This document shows positions 13,701 through 26,619 of a stretch of 64,000 bases of DNA, in pieces. Below the pieces are notes generated by a model that was not told where the DNA came from, ran no database searches, and saw nothing but the letters and a program-made list of their open reading frames with translations. A program made the position numbers and the translations under genes. This DNA comes from Wolfiporia cocos (taxonomy: Eukaryota; Basidiomycota; Agaricomycetes; Polyporales; Phaeolaceae), in the NCBI GenBank assembly GCA_029448655.1, contig JACCLO010000003.1:3224001-3288000 (forward strand), given 5' to 3'. Each line of letters starts with the position of its first letter. Position 1 is the stretch's first letter.

Positions 13701-14517
13701 CACATCATTTGACGCATATCATGATGGTCTACCTCCAAATCCCATCAATGACTTTTTGGCATGCAGAGCTGCTCGTGAAACGTTTTGCCTGTCCGAGAAT
13801 AGCGAGTTCTATCGAATTTCCTACCCTGTCTTCCAGCTCGTCATCTCTCTCCTCTCTTGCCCGTGCGAGCAGGTCTTCTGGTGCCCCTGAGTAGACAGGC
13901 CAACTTGTGGTGATGGCCAATGCTAGCTCAAGCATGTTGCTGGCATGACACCGAAGGGTGCGAATAGCAAGTATCTCGCACAAGGTTGCGCGAGTGCGGG
14001 AGAGAGACGCGGTGGTAAGGCGTTCATCACGATGGAAGTAGACTCGATTCAGTAGCAAGCAGAAGACGACGGACAGGTTGCCCCTGCGCTGCAGTGCGTT
14101 GTACTTATCTTCAAGAGGCCGCACAAGCGTATAGGTAAGGTCTGGAGCAGTGAGCTGGAAATGAGTTAGGGTTAGAGCTAATGAGGAATGTGTGTGCCTC
14201 GAGCTCACAGCATCATACGTGAGCGGTGTATCTGGTTGTGCTATGAGCGAGCGTCGGCACACATACACTAAAGCCTACTCCTACCGATGTAGTACTTCAG
14301 GGGCATTTGCGGTTAGTGTACACAGCGCATACAATGCTGGGTGCACGCACAATCACGTCCTAACCAATACATCAGCCAGCGTGCACAGATTGTTGCAGTA
14401 TCCCCACTCACCGCTCGTATCATCTGAATGACGGGATACACTTCCGTTGCGTCGATATCCTCCGCCTGGAGTAGAGGTTGTCTTTCAGCTTGAATATCAG
14501 ACCCCATTGCTCGCTTT
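10750..14517 (-). CDS. YVC1: YVC1-type vacuolar TRP-like cation channel
   Basis: Probably a Ca2+-releasing cation channel of the vacuole (fungal TRPY/Yvc1 family). On the minus strand the start MGSDIQAERQPLLQAED is at 14517. An N-terminal helical linker follows (LTAPDLTYTLVRPLEDKYNA; TRATLCEILAIRTLRCHAS), then a linker ending in TPIHFYDPHKAPLLDHYR. Membrane helices include FYSFLVLFIFFVIALE and the family block FMVYALGFTLEKVAAMQEHG at 13210-13300. Further helices follow (FVALMAIAAFCFGGFLYALW near 12640). The pore segment WWMLDLWFGLDASGFD is at about 12370-12440, and the late helix FPILLLIAWYERQAKR is near 11720. The cytosolic tail is acidic, then Ser/Pro-rich, ending LLELMNKLSPSE. Introns are numerous. 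The join between exon 1 (ending QMIRA) and the DTPLTYDA segment near 14220 could not be resolved and may use a very small exon, so the exon map there is uncertain. Confidence 0.88.
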
Positions 14518-14637
14518 GCCTTCGAGATCTCGGCAAACACATCTAACAAGGACAGTTCTCAATCAAGCTTCAAGCTCAAGCGTGGTCGGTGGCGCGACGT
14601 GATTGTCACGTGCACCGCGTCATAACACTTAATATTA

Positions 14638-15037
14638 GAGAGGTTTCGCAACGCGCTTGCGTTTGAACCTGCCATCTACATCAGCAGCGGGTTGTGGAAC
14701 TGTTGATGGCATGGGGTAAAGTGGGGCGATTTCGAGGACCGACCGCGCGGGACTCAAGTATGTACTCACCTTTGATAGCTAAATACGCTGAAAGTATGTC
14801 GTGACTTTGTTGAATGCGATTCAACAAAGTATAGGTCGCGTTAGGCTCGCGAAGAGGTAGCCTTGGCTAAGTCGTAGTTCCATTAGGTGGTACCTGTAGC
14901 CTTGATGCGAGTGGTGCAAGGTACCACTTGGTCAACAGCGAAGTTTCCTGACACATCGGCCCTAGGACCTGCGGGGCGGGTGTGGAGCTCTGGATCGACT
15001 AGATATCTTGGGCGGTAAGGCCGTTGCGAAACCTCTC
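14638..15037. mobile_element. 400-bp MITE-like element with 16-bp TIRs and a 5-bp target duplication
   Basis: Exactly 400 bp bounded by perfect inverted repeats GAGAGGTTTCGCAACG at 14638-14653 and 15022-15037. TATTA lies directly outside both ends (14633-14637, 15038-15042), consistent with a 5-bp target duplication. Inside are a perfect 12-bp-arm palindrome at 14804-14830 (ACTTTGTTGAAT, 3-nt loop) and a second inverted pair around GTGGTACC. There is no ORF of note, so it would be non-autonomous. The superfamily is not clear from the TIR. Confidence 0.7.
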
Positions 15038-15042
15038 TATTA

Positions 15043-16076
15043 GCGTTAGATTATTCTGATCGGCATGGCTCGAGCCACATATCTACTCATGCCTTCCAGT
15101 GCATGGGACCTTATCACTCTGACAGCTAAACGCATTGCCCCTTCTCCATACATTCAATGTCGTCAAATGAGCTCGTCATCTCCTCAACAATAAGCCTCCA
15201 TATGCAGCAGTAGCTGAGGCAATGAAAGCTTGGCCCATTCTACGTGAAGACATACAGAGCATCAGCTGAGGTAGACTTACTGTACATCAGCGCTCAGCGG
15301 CTGACTCATTCACCCTCCTTTGTTTTGATAGTGTCATACCGCAATGGTCGCTTCTTGTTGCCGTGAATCAATGACATTCAACGTTTCAAGGCTCATCGCC
15401 TGCTGAGACATTGCTGGCCAGTGAAGGCATCTGTGTGATGATCCGATATGAACTGCATAGCGGTACATCGGGACGCGTGTCAAGGTGCCTCGCTGCGCGC
15501 AACCGTTCTGCGAATCATACACTGCAAGTCAGGAGACGGTTGCGATGCACAGGACGCTCTCCGGCCGGCAGTCGAAACGTTGGTTGGTTGTTGGCTGTGA
15601 TTTATTGGCTGATTTTGTCACAGAACCGTGAACGGAAATTGCTGACTAAGAAGGTCTCCATACGCAAGGCTCAGGGAGCAGTAAGCGATGTCTGTCTTTC
15701 GACCACATCTCAAGAAGAATGGTTAATCTCTGGTGCTGCTTCCCTCATAAGACGTCTATTACCCACCCACGCCCGCAAAGATGTAACGATAAGCACTGTT
15801 TTTAACTTTGATAAAGCTGATCAGCGCCGATACCATCCAAGTTGATTGACAGCGACCACAGGATCACGACTTCTCAGCCGCAATGCGCTTAACAATGTGA
15901 TCAATGTGGCAGAAGTGGTCGCAACACACGCGGATGGCTTCTGCACTCCGGAGAAATCTACTCGCGGACATTGACATAAGTATGAAGGAATGCTAGACAG
16001 CTCTCTTCCTTTCCATCTACTACCCATATATGTCGATAACCTCATACTTACTAGACCCGAATCTACCTTTGCTGTT
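15043..16076. other. Intergenic, no gene seen
   Basis: About 1 kb between the TIR element and the seven-TM gene. The only open frames are short, lack splice-consistent partners and match nothing recognised. The plus-strand promoter of the next gene must lie at its right end. Confidence 0.5.
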
Positions 16077-17278
16077 ATGAAACCATCTTTGACGAATGAC
16101 ACTGCTTATATTATTGGATTTGCTTGCGAGGCCGTGCTATGGGGTACGTCCACCTCTACTTCAATAGTTATGCTCATATATAAAGTCGCATGGTTAAAGG
16201 AGCTTATTTCGTCCTTTTCTCTGGTACCTCCATTGCCTATGCAACGCGCCATCGAAGCCGCCGTGTTCTTGCCTTGCCTCTGTTGATTGCACACATTGCG
16301 TTGTTTCTCCTTGCTACAACGCATTTTGCTTTGGAATTCAGTCATTTCTATACGCATTTGGTATGTAGCGCTACCTATGCCATCAGTTACTCTTGCCATT
16401 AATGGGCACGTTTCATACTTATAGGCGTCTGATGGCGTTGAGGGATACGCAAATGAAACAGGGCCTCTATTTGGAGCAGATATCCTCATGTCGCTGCTCG
16501 ACTTCGTTGGTGATTGTGTACTGATCTATCGATGCTGGATCCTCTGGAAATACAACATTCCCATCATTATCCTGCCATTCTTGGCAGCATTGGGTGGTTT
16601 TGGTAGGCTACTTCTTCAAGATATGTTCTTCTCTCAACTGTCAGCTTACCCATATTTCAGTTTGTATTATGGAGGTTGCCCATCTGACCCTCACTATTGA
16701 CCCTTCTGCGCCAACTCCTTCTCCCTATATTGTACCGCTGGGCATTGCCGGATATGCACTGCCCTTGTGCACAAACGTCATGGTCACAATACTCATAACT
16801 GGCCGACTTTGGTATGATTACCGGCCCAATCGCGAATATTTGCATGACACACATAGCGGGGTGTTACGAGTCATCATCATAATCGTAGAGAGCGGACTTC
16901 TCTATCTGGCTGTTCAGCTGGTATATTTAGTCCTGTTCTCACTGCAACATCCTGCAGAACAAACTGTGGGAATCATGGCAGTGCAAATTTATGTGTGTGA
17001 CATGTCTGTAGATTTTACCATTTCTAATCATCTTCTCTCTACAGGGTATAGCCCCCACATTGATCATTGCACGGTCCGGGAGAGACAAGCGGAGGCCCAC
17101 AACCAAATCGACAATGCCTACTATGATGTATAACAATTCGACTGCAGCTAGTGATGATCCACAACATGTCACTACACGAGGCGGAAATTACCATCAATGG
17201 GACACTATCACAGAAGTCGATAAGGCAGACAATTCAAGCACAGACCCCAAAAAGCACACCCCTGCCACGGACAGTTGA
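16077..17278 (+). CDS. Seven-transmembrane protein of unknown function (basidiomycete family)
   Basis: Five exons (16077-16143, 16200-16360, 16425-16602, 16661-16992, 17045-17278) give 323 aa with closed phase. About seven hydrophobic segments are visible, for example YIIGFACEAVLWGAYFVLF, ALPLLIAHIALFLLATTHF, IIILPFLAALGGF, IAGYALPLCTNVMVTILI and VIIIIVESGLLYLAVQLVY. The C-terminal tail is hydrophilic (SGRDKRRPTTKSTM, ending KKHTPATDS). This layout is that of a large Agaricomycete family of multi-copy 7-TM proteins that I know only as hypothetical integral membrane proteins; a receptor role is possible but not shown. The start Met at 16077 was chosen because it sits just before the first helix; an in-frame upstream Met at 15990 would add 29 residues. 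Confidence 0.75.
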
Positions 17279-19626
17279 AGGTTTAAGGAATCCTGTGACT
17301 CATGGATATAGGTGATCCAGCTGTAGCTGTGAGAGAAGTCGATTGCTAATCTCTCGGAATCTAAGGATAAGTTGTGGAAACTACTTCAACAGTGCCTTCT
17401 GCTAAGGAATATTCAACGCATTGCAATGTCGTCTGTGCGGTTAACCGCGGGGAATTTTAGTGCCATGACTCTTAGACAATCTTATGCTGCCAGAATTTAC
17501 CACATGCTGCACCAGACCTTCAACGAGACTATGATTACACTCAGTATCCTCTGTCGTTACATACTACCGAATTCCATTGATCTCAGCTCGTATCGATCAT
17601 CCTGACGTAGCGACACTATTCAATAAACAGTGACTACATAGTACGGCTTGCAGTATACCTTCGCTATCGCACAGTATATTCCCTTGATCCTTCGCAACAA
17701 AGAATGTGTATTTTATCACGCATGCCGTGCCAGGCCTTCGAGCATAGTTGGCATGTACTGGTTTGCACCATTTGCGATGTGTGTTACCCTCTTGGAGAGA
17801 CACCCACGACAAATCATCTGCAGAGATATATCGCCTGCGACACCTTCATCCCCAGCATACACCATACAGTGAAGTGTATTCCAAATGGCCCACCTCAAAC
17901 TCTGTGGCGCTGGCATATTTCGCAGACGCTTGTGTGGATCGTGGCATGATTTGCACAGATAATGATAGGATAGAGTACAACTTGTTCTATGTACTCAAAT
18001 ACAGAAACGAGATATAAAATGCTACTATGATAAAGTGTAAGTCAGAACTGAGGCAAGACGCTAGCTCTGCCACAGCCATATACTGGCATTCTGCCACTCA
18101 GACACTCACTTGAGTGTGGCGAGAGCAATCAAAATGATGATGTCTAGATACTGAAGCGATGCGCGACCCAAGTGAAGATATACTAGGGATGGTGTGCTTT
18201 GCTCGCCGCCCCCTCAATGTAATACAACGCTTGACTAGATATAGCAAAGCCGTCACTGAGTACTGAAGTTTCATGAATGACCGTATAGACTGCTAGCGGC
18301 TCAAGCGGTCGGTCGCAGCGCGCCCACTGTATTGTGTGATCAGGCGATTGGCATCCTGGAAGATATCGCATCGCATCGATGTAGCGCTTCTCCATGTATG
18401 TGGGGTAGGATCAAGCGTTGAATATTGCATCGCGGATAAACCCCAAATCGCACAGAGTTGTGGCGACATCGAAGTCTCACTGTTCACTGATCGGAACCGT
18501 CACGCTTAAGTGCAGTCTCACGGCGTTCGCGGTTGTTTCACAGTCTACCCGGATACTACTTGCAGGTCGCGGAGCGCACGCATGTCAACACATAAGCGAC
18601 ATGGAGAAGAGATTATACAAACCGCTGATTACTTTGAACAGCTGGTGCAGCTTGGTTGCACGATGAATGGCTGTCACGGTGAAACTGGTTTGGAGTCGGA
18701 TGTTTGCACCATCTGCGTTGATTCTCAGAGAGAATGGTGACAATCACTCTGAAAGTTACTGTAGGATGTGGATATGAATTGCTCGCATCAGGCAGGCAAT
18801 CACGCATCCTGTTCATCCCGGATCCATCACACATGATTGGGTCTCCTTAATAACCCCTGGGGCATGTGCGAGTTATCCTTGATTGCGCAGGGCTCTGACA
18901 GCTGTTGTACTCATGGACATCCGCACTTCGAGGGGAGGGGGCGTGATCGCCCAGTGGATGCAGCTCTGTCAAGAGACAACAATGATCAAGAGGCGGATTG
19001 CCATCCCAGAGCTTTGAAGTCTTTAGGTTGCTAATTCTCCTATAAGCGGGGTGATTTACATATCGGAGTGGTAGTGCGGTGCACAACTTTGTGGCGCATC
19101 TATCCAAATCCATAATATCAAATGAAACGGCTCATGACGTTTTAGACTTTTCGCATAGCATCAATGTGCCGCAGATATCGCGATATGAGTCTAGCTTAGA
19201 GATTTCCTGCTACCTGACGCGCTTACGGCTCACGTAGTATATACGGCGTAGCAGGAATCTGACACGCCGAGGTGCCCGCAGCTTACCATATGACTCGATC
19301 TTTCTTTCTGAGCAGTATCTGCTCAGGGCCGACGCATAAATTCCAGATAGACGCATATCTAACTATTGCAGCGATCTTCACAAGACATTAACAAATCTTG
19401 AACATATAAGACAGTAGTGTACTTATCTTGTGTCTGCGTCCCGGCCACTCTACCTCAGCTTGTGGTACGCAGATCAATTGACTTATCACGCCATAGCAAA
19501 ACTGTTGACACACATTCAAGTAGCCACACTCACGACCCTGGTACTTGCAAGCACCCGGATTGTTTGTGAGCAGCAAACGAGTGGGTCTATGCTACTCACC
19601 GTGACATAGTTATCTCTTTCAGGAAA
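17279..19626. other. Gene-poor region, nothing supported
   Basis: 2.3 kb with only short overlapping open frames on both strands. Minus-strand frames around 18180-18490 look mildly protein-like but show no domain, and their phases could not be joined, so they may be remnants. No TIR or LTR ends were recognised. Confidence 0.4.
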
Positions 19627-19866
19627 ATGGGCCAGGAGTACGACGGAAAAATACAAGAGAGCGGCAGTCAAGCCCACCTCGAAGTAGACAAGAACGGTGC
19701 AAGGTTCTCGGTGCTTTGCGTTATGTTTCTCGCGTTCAACATGCTATGTATGTTGGCAACTTTGGCGGCGATGAGGACGGTCGTCCATGAGCTAGAGGGC
19801 TACCTGGATCATACCGACACTAGAGATTTGCCTCGCATAGAAGATGTGTTTAACTTCGAGTATTGA
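19627..19866 (+). CDS. Small single-TM protein, hypothetical
   Basis: A 79-aa ORF from ATG. It has a short hydrophilic N-terminus (MGQEYDGKIQESGSQ), one hydrophobic helix (FSVLCVMFLAFNMLCMLATL) and a tail ending YLDHTDTRDLPRIEDVFNFEY. The D-x-R-x-LPR motif near the end resembles a motif I recall from small secreted or membrane proteins repeated in Agaricomycete genomes. No function is known. It could be complete or the last exon of a longer gene. Confidence 0.45.
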   Translation: MGQEYDGKIQESGSQAHLEVDKNGARFSVLCVMFLAFNMLCMLATLAAMRTVVHELEGYLDHTDTRDLPRIEDVFNFEY

Positions 19867-20711
19867 ACGACTTTGCAAGTGAGGCCTGAGGCGAGGCCTT
19901 CTGATGAAAATAGGGCGGTTTCCCGGGCTCCTAGAAGCGTAGGCTGCGCTGACTGATGTATGGCAGTTGAAGATGACGTGCAACATCCAAAAGACAAATG
20001 AAGGAACGTAAACTGCTCATGCATCTGCTGTTCTGAAACAGGACCTGCTGCAGGCATGCAAGCAGAGCGGTGCCCAATGCTTCAACTAACATGGTTGAGG
20101 AAGAAAGGGTCTTGCAGTTGGTTTCTGTCAATAAGCGTTCGTTCTGTGTTGTATCTCGGCAATGCGGGTCTAGAAGTTATGCGCTGCCACGTAACGACAA
20201 ACCGAATACACTACCTTCCAAATCGAGAAAGGTTCTGTTTGTACCGGCGCTTATAAGCTGTGTATAAATTTGCTTCTCTCGGACGTCGTGAGCCTGCATG
20301 CTCTTCCTTAGAATATTATCATTGCATCACTTTATTCAGTCTCATTGGTCGTGATCTCTTTCTGTGACTTCGTCGCCGCGTATATCTACGTCTCGCATAA
20401 CACCATCCCATTGCCGAGGCGTTAAACGACACGGCAAAAGCACCGTTTCTTCAGACACCGCGCTAGCAGATTGACCTCCTGTACCACTCAACAAGAGGTT
20501 ATTTTGAAGGGGCGGCACATTTCCTGTAGCTTGAATCCATAGCGCGTAGTTCATTACAGATTTTTTAATTCATCAACTTGTCCGCCCATCTCGCGGTCTC
20601 GTGCACACTGCTGAGTCAGCAGAATCTACCCGCGAGCGGCCGTGGTGGTGAAGCTGGCGCAAGTCCGCCATCTGGAGTCGCCCATCATTCTCTTGAACAC
20701 AACAAACACTT
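19867..20711. other. Intergenic, no gene seen
   Basis: No supported coding region. It contains the promoter side of the CLR2-like gene. Confidence 0.45.
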
Positions 20712-23365
20712 ATGTCTGTACGGCGACTTGCCTCTGGCCATGTCCTGCCGGATAATCCCACCTGGATTGACTTTCCCCGGTCAGATGGAGACTCACGCCA
20801 TCTACCCACCAACACCACTCGCATAGTAGACAGAGAAGGGCATGTCAACTTCATGCGGCCCGTGCCGCTGGACGAGGGCACCGCGATAAACTGGCGGGTT
20901 GTCGTGGGGGGTCAATTAGCCAAGAGGATGGGTTATCCTGGTGCGTCACCAGAAGCTGAAGCTAAGACGTCGGACTCATGATGCACAGACGGCCCCACAT
21001 ACGTACTCAAGTCTTTCCCGTCAGGCTACAAATTATATGATCACAACAAAGGACCGGCCACTTCCCCGCGACACGACCCGTACCTCTGCGGTGAGTGCTC
21101 ACATCGGGCTACGCGTCGGCTCGTTGATTTGCGCCAGGCTCGAGGAACGTCAACAGGTTCCGCTCCATCAACGAGTTCATCCCGCATGCACTGTGGCTCA
21201 TGACGGACCCGACGATGAACCGCGCTGAATGCGAATGCAAGTACTGCTCGAAGAAGCCGCAGCGCGTCGTCACGGACACGCTCGAGCTGCCTAGCGCGAA
21301 GCACTCCTCTGCGACCCCGCTCCCGTCCCAGCCGAAGGGCGTGCGTCGGCGACCCGAGGTGCGCATCCCTACCACCAAGCCCTACACTGCGACCAGGCGC
21401 GTGCCAAAGCCCGTCAGGCAGCTGACGGGCCCCGACCAAGCGATCACCCCGGAGCTGGATAACGACCTGCGCGCGGCAGTGAAGATGAGCGACTCGTACA
21501 CTCCCCGACTGTACAGGAAGGGAGAGTTAGTGTGGGCTAGGCTGGACACGCCCATACAAAGTCCAATCTCGGGTGTCAGCATTGACGTATGGCCGTGCAT
21601 CATAGAAGACACCAATGTCCATTCGGAGGCCATCCCGGTCAGAGCGGAAAATAACGTGGCCAGTGTGGAGAAGATGCGTGAAGACTTATCTGACTTGTAC
21701 GAGAAGAAGGACCAGGCAGTGAACACGGAGGAGACGGCTCCCACGAAGCCACAGGTCCAGCACATGGATCATACGACCCGGTCCCCATGGAACATCCGGC
21801 AATGGACGAAATATACGCTGAAGATGCTCGCCATCGCCCACAGCTACGTCGCGCCCGATGACCGTGTGTTGCCGTACCTTGCCCACGTGCCCTCCCCCGA
21901 GCTATTTGAGACGGTATTCAGCGAGCTCTCGAATCTCATGGCGACTAGCGCCTTCCAGCAATTGGACGGAGACCCCAGCCAGCTATATTCCTTCGATCCT
22001 ACTGTTGAAGAGCTCGACCCCGCCCGCTTCAGCCGCGCAGCCGCGCCGTTCTCGCTCGCCATCGAGATCGCCTCGCAAGTCGCGCGGTACTGGTCTCCTA
22101 CGCACCCATGGGAGTACACATACACAGTCGAAGTCCAGCAGCCCCGGCGGTCCATGCCCTCCGCGTCCGTGCCGCCGAGCCCGCAGCCCGCCCAGGGCCT
22201 GGACTCGCTCATCACCCAGTCGATGGCGAACAACGCCACCGACGTACTCTCGCGCCCCAGTGCGCAGGGCATGCGCCCCCCCATCAGCACCCCGTCCGCG
22301 GTCACTGAGCAGCGCTATCAGGGGCTGTGGTGGGGCACCGAGCGCATCTGGACCGGCGAGCTCGTGCGGCTCAAGATTGCGCGCCGCCAGTTTGCCCCGG
22401 ATGGCACAGAGGTGCTGTACCCGCCGTCGGGGCCGTCTGAGGCGACGGCGGCGCAGGCAGCACGCGAGGGGGTCGACCCCGCGTCGCTTGGTGCGAGCGA
22501 ACGGGGGCTGTTCCTGAGACTCGAGGGCCTTTTCGTCATCGACGTGACGAAGGAGGACGGCACGTTGACGAAGGAGTGCAGGGCTAGCGGAACGCTGTTC
22601 GAGCTGGCGGACGTTGACTGGGAAGAGAAGCAGGATGCTTCCAGTCTGGACGGGCTAGCAGGTTCACAGCCCGACGGTAGTAGCGGCAAGGGGAAAGGTA
22701 AGGAGAGGGCGCACGATGAGGTTACAGACAACATCTTGCGACCTCCACCCATCCCGCGGCGCTCAAGTGGCCCGTCGTTCATGCCTGGTCCTTCTCCTCT
22801 CAAACCTCCGCCTCTGCCCAACCCTGACCCAACCGTCCCAGCCGACCAGACCGTATCTGACACCCTGTCGAAAATACTACCAGGGAAGCATAAAAAGCGT
22901 GCACAGGGCACTCAACATTCGCACCCGATTCTCTCCACGCCATACCCGCTGCCTGAGCCTCCCGTTGGCTATCAATTCCGCTGCATCAATCATCCTGGAT
23001 ACGAGGTCGTCCTGTCTCTGTCAATGATCAGCGGACGTTACTATCCAGGCATTCTGAACCATCCTCTGATGGTTCCCGTTGTCACAAAGGCCTTCCAGAA
23101 TCCAATAGAGCAGGGTGGGCAGACCGAATACAACCACTTGTGGGCACTGGCGAATTTGGTACCTGGCGTACACCAGTCCATGGATCCCCAAAAGTGGATG
23201 CCGTCGCGACATAGAATGCTGCAAGAGGCTGATGCAGAGGCGAGGAGCCAGTTGACCACACTGTGGGAGGAGTACAAGCAAGACTCCAAGGGACAGCCGT
23301 CTCAGCACCGAGACGAAGATATCGAGGTCTCAGAACCTATGGACATCGATACCTATCAATCATGA
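20712..23365 (+). CDS. CLR2: Clr2-like transcription-silencing protein
   Basis: Homologue of fission yeast Clr2, the SHREC (Snf2/HDAC) complex subunit needed for heterochromatic silencing. Three exons (20712-20940, 20989-21090, 21138-23365) give 852 aa with closed phase. The N-terminal Clr2 domain spans roughly residues 10-175: LPDNPTWIDFPRSDGD, INWRVVVGGQLAKRMGYP, GYKLYDHNKGP and the conserved block HALWLMTDPTMNRAECECKY with CxCxxC-like cysteines. The C-terminal region holds YTPRLYRKGELVWARLD (about residue 205), then the Clr2 C-terminal segments (LWWGTERIWTGELVRLK; FLRLEGLFVIDV; YQFRCINHPGYEVVLSLSMI; GRYYPGILNHPL). The end EPMDIDTYQS is acidic. An in-frame Met at 21200 begins mid-domain and is not the start. 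The gene faces KAR9 with 233 bp between stops. Confidence 0.88.
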
Positions 23366-23598
23366 TGTTCTTTGTTCGTCTATCATGTACGGTGTGAAAT
23401 CACCGTAAATCAGTTGCAAAGGTGATTTACGTGAATCTTTCCTAACCTAATTCCATTCGCGTTGTCCGTGGTTGCGTACCAGACAAATGCATGTAGAATG
23501 AGTATGACATAACCCAGTGCACATAGGATCGAGAATTATACTGGCTTAGTATATGTAGAACACGAAAGCGCAACCCATTCCATACATGACAGCTGCTG

Positions 23599-26561
23599 TC
23601 AAGTTTGGCGACTCTGCAAGTACATCGGCAGGTCCTGCCAGCCTGTGTGAATTGATTATCGTTAGAATAGCAAATAACGACAAGGAATACTGCACAAACC
23701 TCCTCCTACCCGACACATAACCTTCTTGGTGGGGCCTTTCGCTCCGGGGCGCGCGAGCGTCGTGAGCTTGCAGTTCACGACTTTTCGCACTAGAGGACCG
23801 GTGAACGCGTATTGCGCACGGATCTCCTCGCCCTCCTTGGGCATACCGCGCAAAGGCGGGTCGACTCGCTCAATGGTGAGTACATGTGCGATGGAGTTGG
23901 CGACATTGGCAATCTCTACATCGAGTGGGTCCCGGGGGTTGCCTGGGATATACTCATGTAGAGGTTTGCCGCCGCCAACAAGGTCCGCCATAGGGATCGC
24001 ACCTGCCCTGCTCGCAGGGCGAGAACCGGGTGTATGCGGGCTTGCAGAGCCCCGGAAGCTCGAAGGGGGCATGCGACCCGAGATGAGCGACATGCGCGGC
24101 GCACGCTTCGCCATCGACCCGTCAGGAGTCATGGGACCGTTCGTCGAGCCTCTGAATGCCATAGAACTTCCCGGTCGGTAATGCGACATGGCAGACGAGG
24201 GCCGAGACGCAGAGGATACGTGGACACTTGGGATGGGGATCATTGAGCGGCTTGGGGGGCGTACAGGTAGTGCGCTGCCCCCAGGAGTATGTGAGCGTGG
24301 CGAGGTTGGCGACAGCGCTCTGTGGAGAATTAACGAAGGGTCACCTAGATCCCATTCTGTTCCTCCAGGTGAGCCGGAAATAGAACGGACATGGGACGGC
24401 AAAGGGGTAGGGATGTGGCTGGGCGTCTTGGGGCGCGTGCGAGGTGATACCGGCAAGCCTGCTGCGGCCTGCCCTTGCGAACGCGACGGTGGACGCGTAT
24501 ACGGCAAGCCAGACGTTTTCCCGACTGCACGCGACGGCGGCCGATACATGGAGAATGAGTTTGGCGGGTTCGAGGAAGACACGGAGGACGTGACAGGCGA
24601 CCATGGGCGCGACGACCCCATGGAACTGCGTGAAACGCTCCTATTCGCGGGGTACATCGGAGGCAATGGAGGCATACTCTTCTCGTAACCCTCGGAGAAG
24701 CTGTACATTGTAGCTAGGGATGGGCGTTGAGGCGATGCCTTCACCGTTGCCGCTCGGTCGTCGGACACTACCTTCGTCGAGCTATTCCAGGCTGGACGGC
24801 TTATCGTTCTGGTAGAAGGCGACGACTCAGGCGTCACGCTATGCGAGTGTCTGTGCGAAGGCGTCATAGGGACTGGTGACGGGCTGCCCGAGAAATGCAT
24901 CATGGACGAACGAGGCCGGAGCCCACGGGAGGGCTCCGTTGACGGTGCACGGAAGTCCTTTGAGGGAGGCGTGGGTGCTTCCTGAAGAGGAGACTTCGGG
25001 CCTTTCAGTTTGCGCGCTATTTTGCGCAACGGAGGGATGGACCGAGTCAGAGATAGCGGTATTGGCCCAGGAGAACGGTGCTGTAACGGTGTGGAAAGTA
25101 ACCCGTTCGAGCCTTTGGACAGGGACGTCACTGCAGACGTGCTAGAGCCGGCTTCGCTCGGGCTCAGATCAACGCTGTCAAACATCCGGCGCACATTTTC
25201 CATCTCTGCGTCTGTCCGTGCAATGCGATCCTTCAAATTACGCCACCGCTGAGTAGACTCGGCATGCCGTCTCAAGCATTCACCGTTCTTGGTGACGCGG
25301 TCTTGCACACCCTTGTCAATGATAGACAGGACCTTGGTCGTTGCGGGCATATAATGTCTAACATGGCGTTAGCGCGCATTGAGAGTGAGCACAACCAAGA
25401 GAACACACTTCTTCTTAGCCTCGAAAGACTCAAGAAGAGAGTTGAAGACATCGTGGTTGATCGGTGGATGCTCGGCATGTAGAGAAGAGGTGGAGGACGA
25501 TTGTGACATCGAGTCCTCGTACCCTCCCCTATGCACCTGCCAAATGAAGTCCTATAGCTATTTCAGTGTCGATGCAGTAACCGAGACGCGACATGACGCA
25601 CCTGGCACCGATTTACTGCCTTCTCCAAACTCGACATCATCCCGTCTGCCTGATCAGTGACCGTCCTGAACACCGTCAACCACTTGTCTTCCTTCAGCTC
25701 CTCTCGGAGTACCGAAATGTCCTTTTGCAGCGCATCCCATTCTGCCATCATGACCTCGTGCTCCCGCAAAATGAGCTCCTCCTCTCCTGACATAGCTTCT
25801 CCTACAGTCGGGGTCTGCTCCGCGCGCCGCAACAGCGGTGTCAGAGATTCACCGATGGATTTGATTCCTACGGAGACATTCTCGAGGCGTTCATCAATGA
25901 GGGCCAGCGATTGATCAATCACCCCCGATGCATGAGAGGCATCGGCAGAGGATTGCGACTTGTGCCGCAACTCCTGTATCTCTGACAAAGAGATCAATGG
26001 AGTGACCGGCATCTGTTCAGGCAGGCTTACCGAAGATGCGGGTTTGAATGTCGGAGATGGTGTACGTGAGTTCAGTAATGCGATTCGACAGAGCTAGGAG
26101 CTGGAGGTTCCTATGGCGCCGTTAGTAGGGTGGCGTGCATGCCACACTGTACACTTACTCGTCGCTCTTCCTGCCTTTACTGAACATCGAGCGGCGACTC
26201 ACGGGAGTGACGGTGGGGTCGTTGTCTTCGTGTCGGAAGTCGAATCAGTATGACGCATATAGCGCAGCGCATATTCTCACTCACCCTCATCTCTGAACAA
26301 AGACCGACGCCTCGCAGGAGTGATCGTGACATTCTCTACGCATAGTCAGTCAATCCAGGAAGACACTCACTAGACATTGGGCTCACCGTCGTCCCTACTT
26401 GACGAGCCGTTGGACAACGTGCGACTGAAGTCAGAAGCAGACGGTGAAGGGGATGGGGAGAGGGATGATGATACATTGCTGATATTATGATTCTGGGTCG
26501 GCAACACTGATTCGGAGAGTACACTGGACGACCGAGGCATGGAGATGGTGAGAGAGGCCAT
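23599..26561 (-). CDS. KAR9-type spindle-orientation protein with GAS2 domain
   Basis: Likely a microtubule-associated protein linking spindle microtubules to cortical transport: a KAR9 domain followed by a GAS2 microtubule-binding domain. Minus strand, start MASLTISMPRSSSVLSES at 26561. A Ser-rich N-terminus is followed by helical KAR9-like exons (NLQLLALSNRITELTYTISD; LREHEVMMAEWDALQKDISV; HRGGYEDSMSQSS; STQRWRNLKDRIARTDAEME). A long Pro/Ser/Arg-rich linker occupies about 24000-25150. The GAS2 domain (PLDVEIANVANSIAHVL; VKKVMCRVGGGW-like core) ends the protein. The last exon, 23599-23642, encodes WQDLPMYLQSRQT and follows a 57-bp intron at 23643-23699; reading through that intron would give a false end (GLCSIPCRYLLF). 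Upstream exon boundaries in 25350-26400 were only partly mapped. Confidence 0.85.
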
Positions 26562-26619
26562 TATAGCGAGCGAGAGAGCAGCTTGGGCGGCAGATGCGGG
26601 GTATGTTTCCGATTATTGG

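Noticed and set aside
17279..19626. Several overlapping short ORFs as genes
   Set aside because: No splice-consistent joins, no domain, and stops in all plausible continuations.
21200..23365. CLR2 starting at the Met at 21200
   Set aside because: The two upstream exons carry the N-terminal Clr2 domain in phase, so the start is at 20712.
23662..23700. KAR9/GAS2 protein ending CSIPCRYLLF
   Set aside because: Reading through a GT-AG intron; the exon at 23599-23642 restores the GAS2 end.
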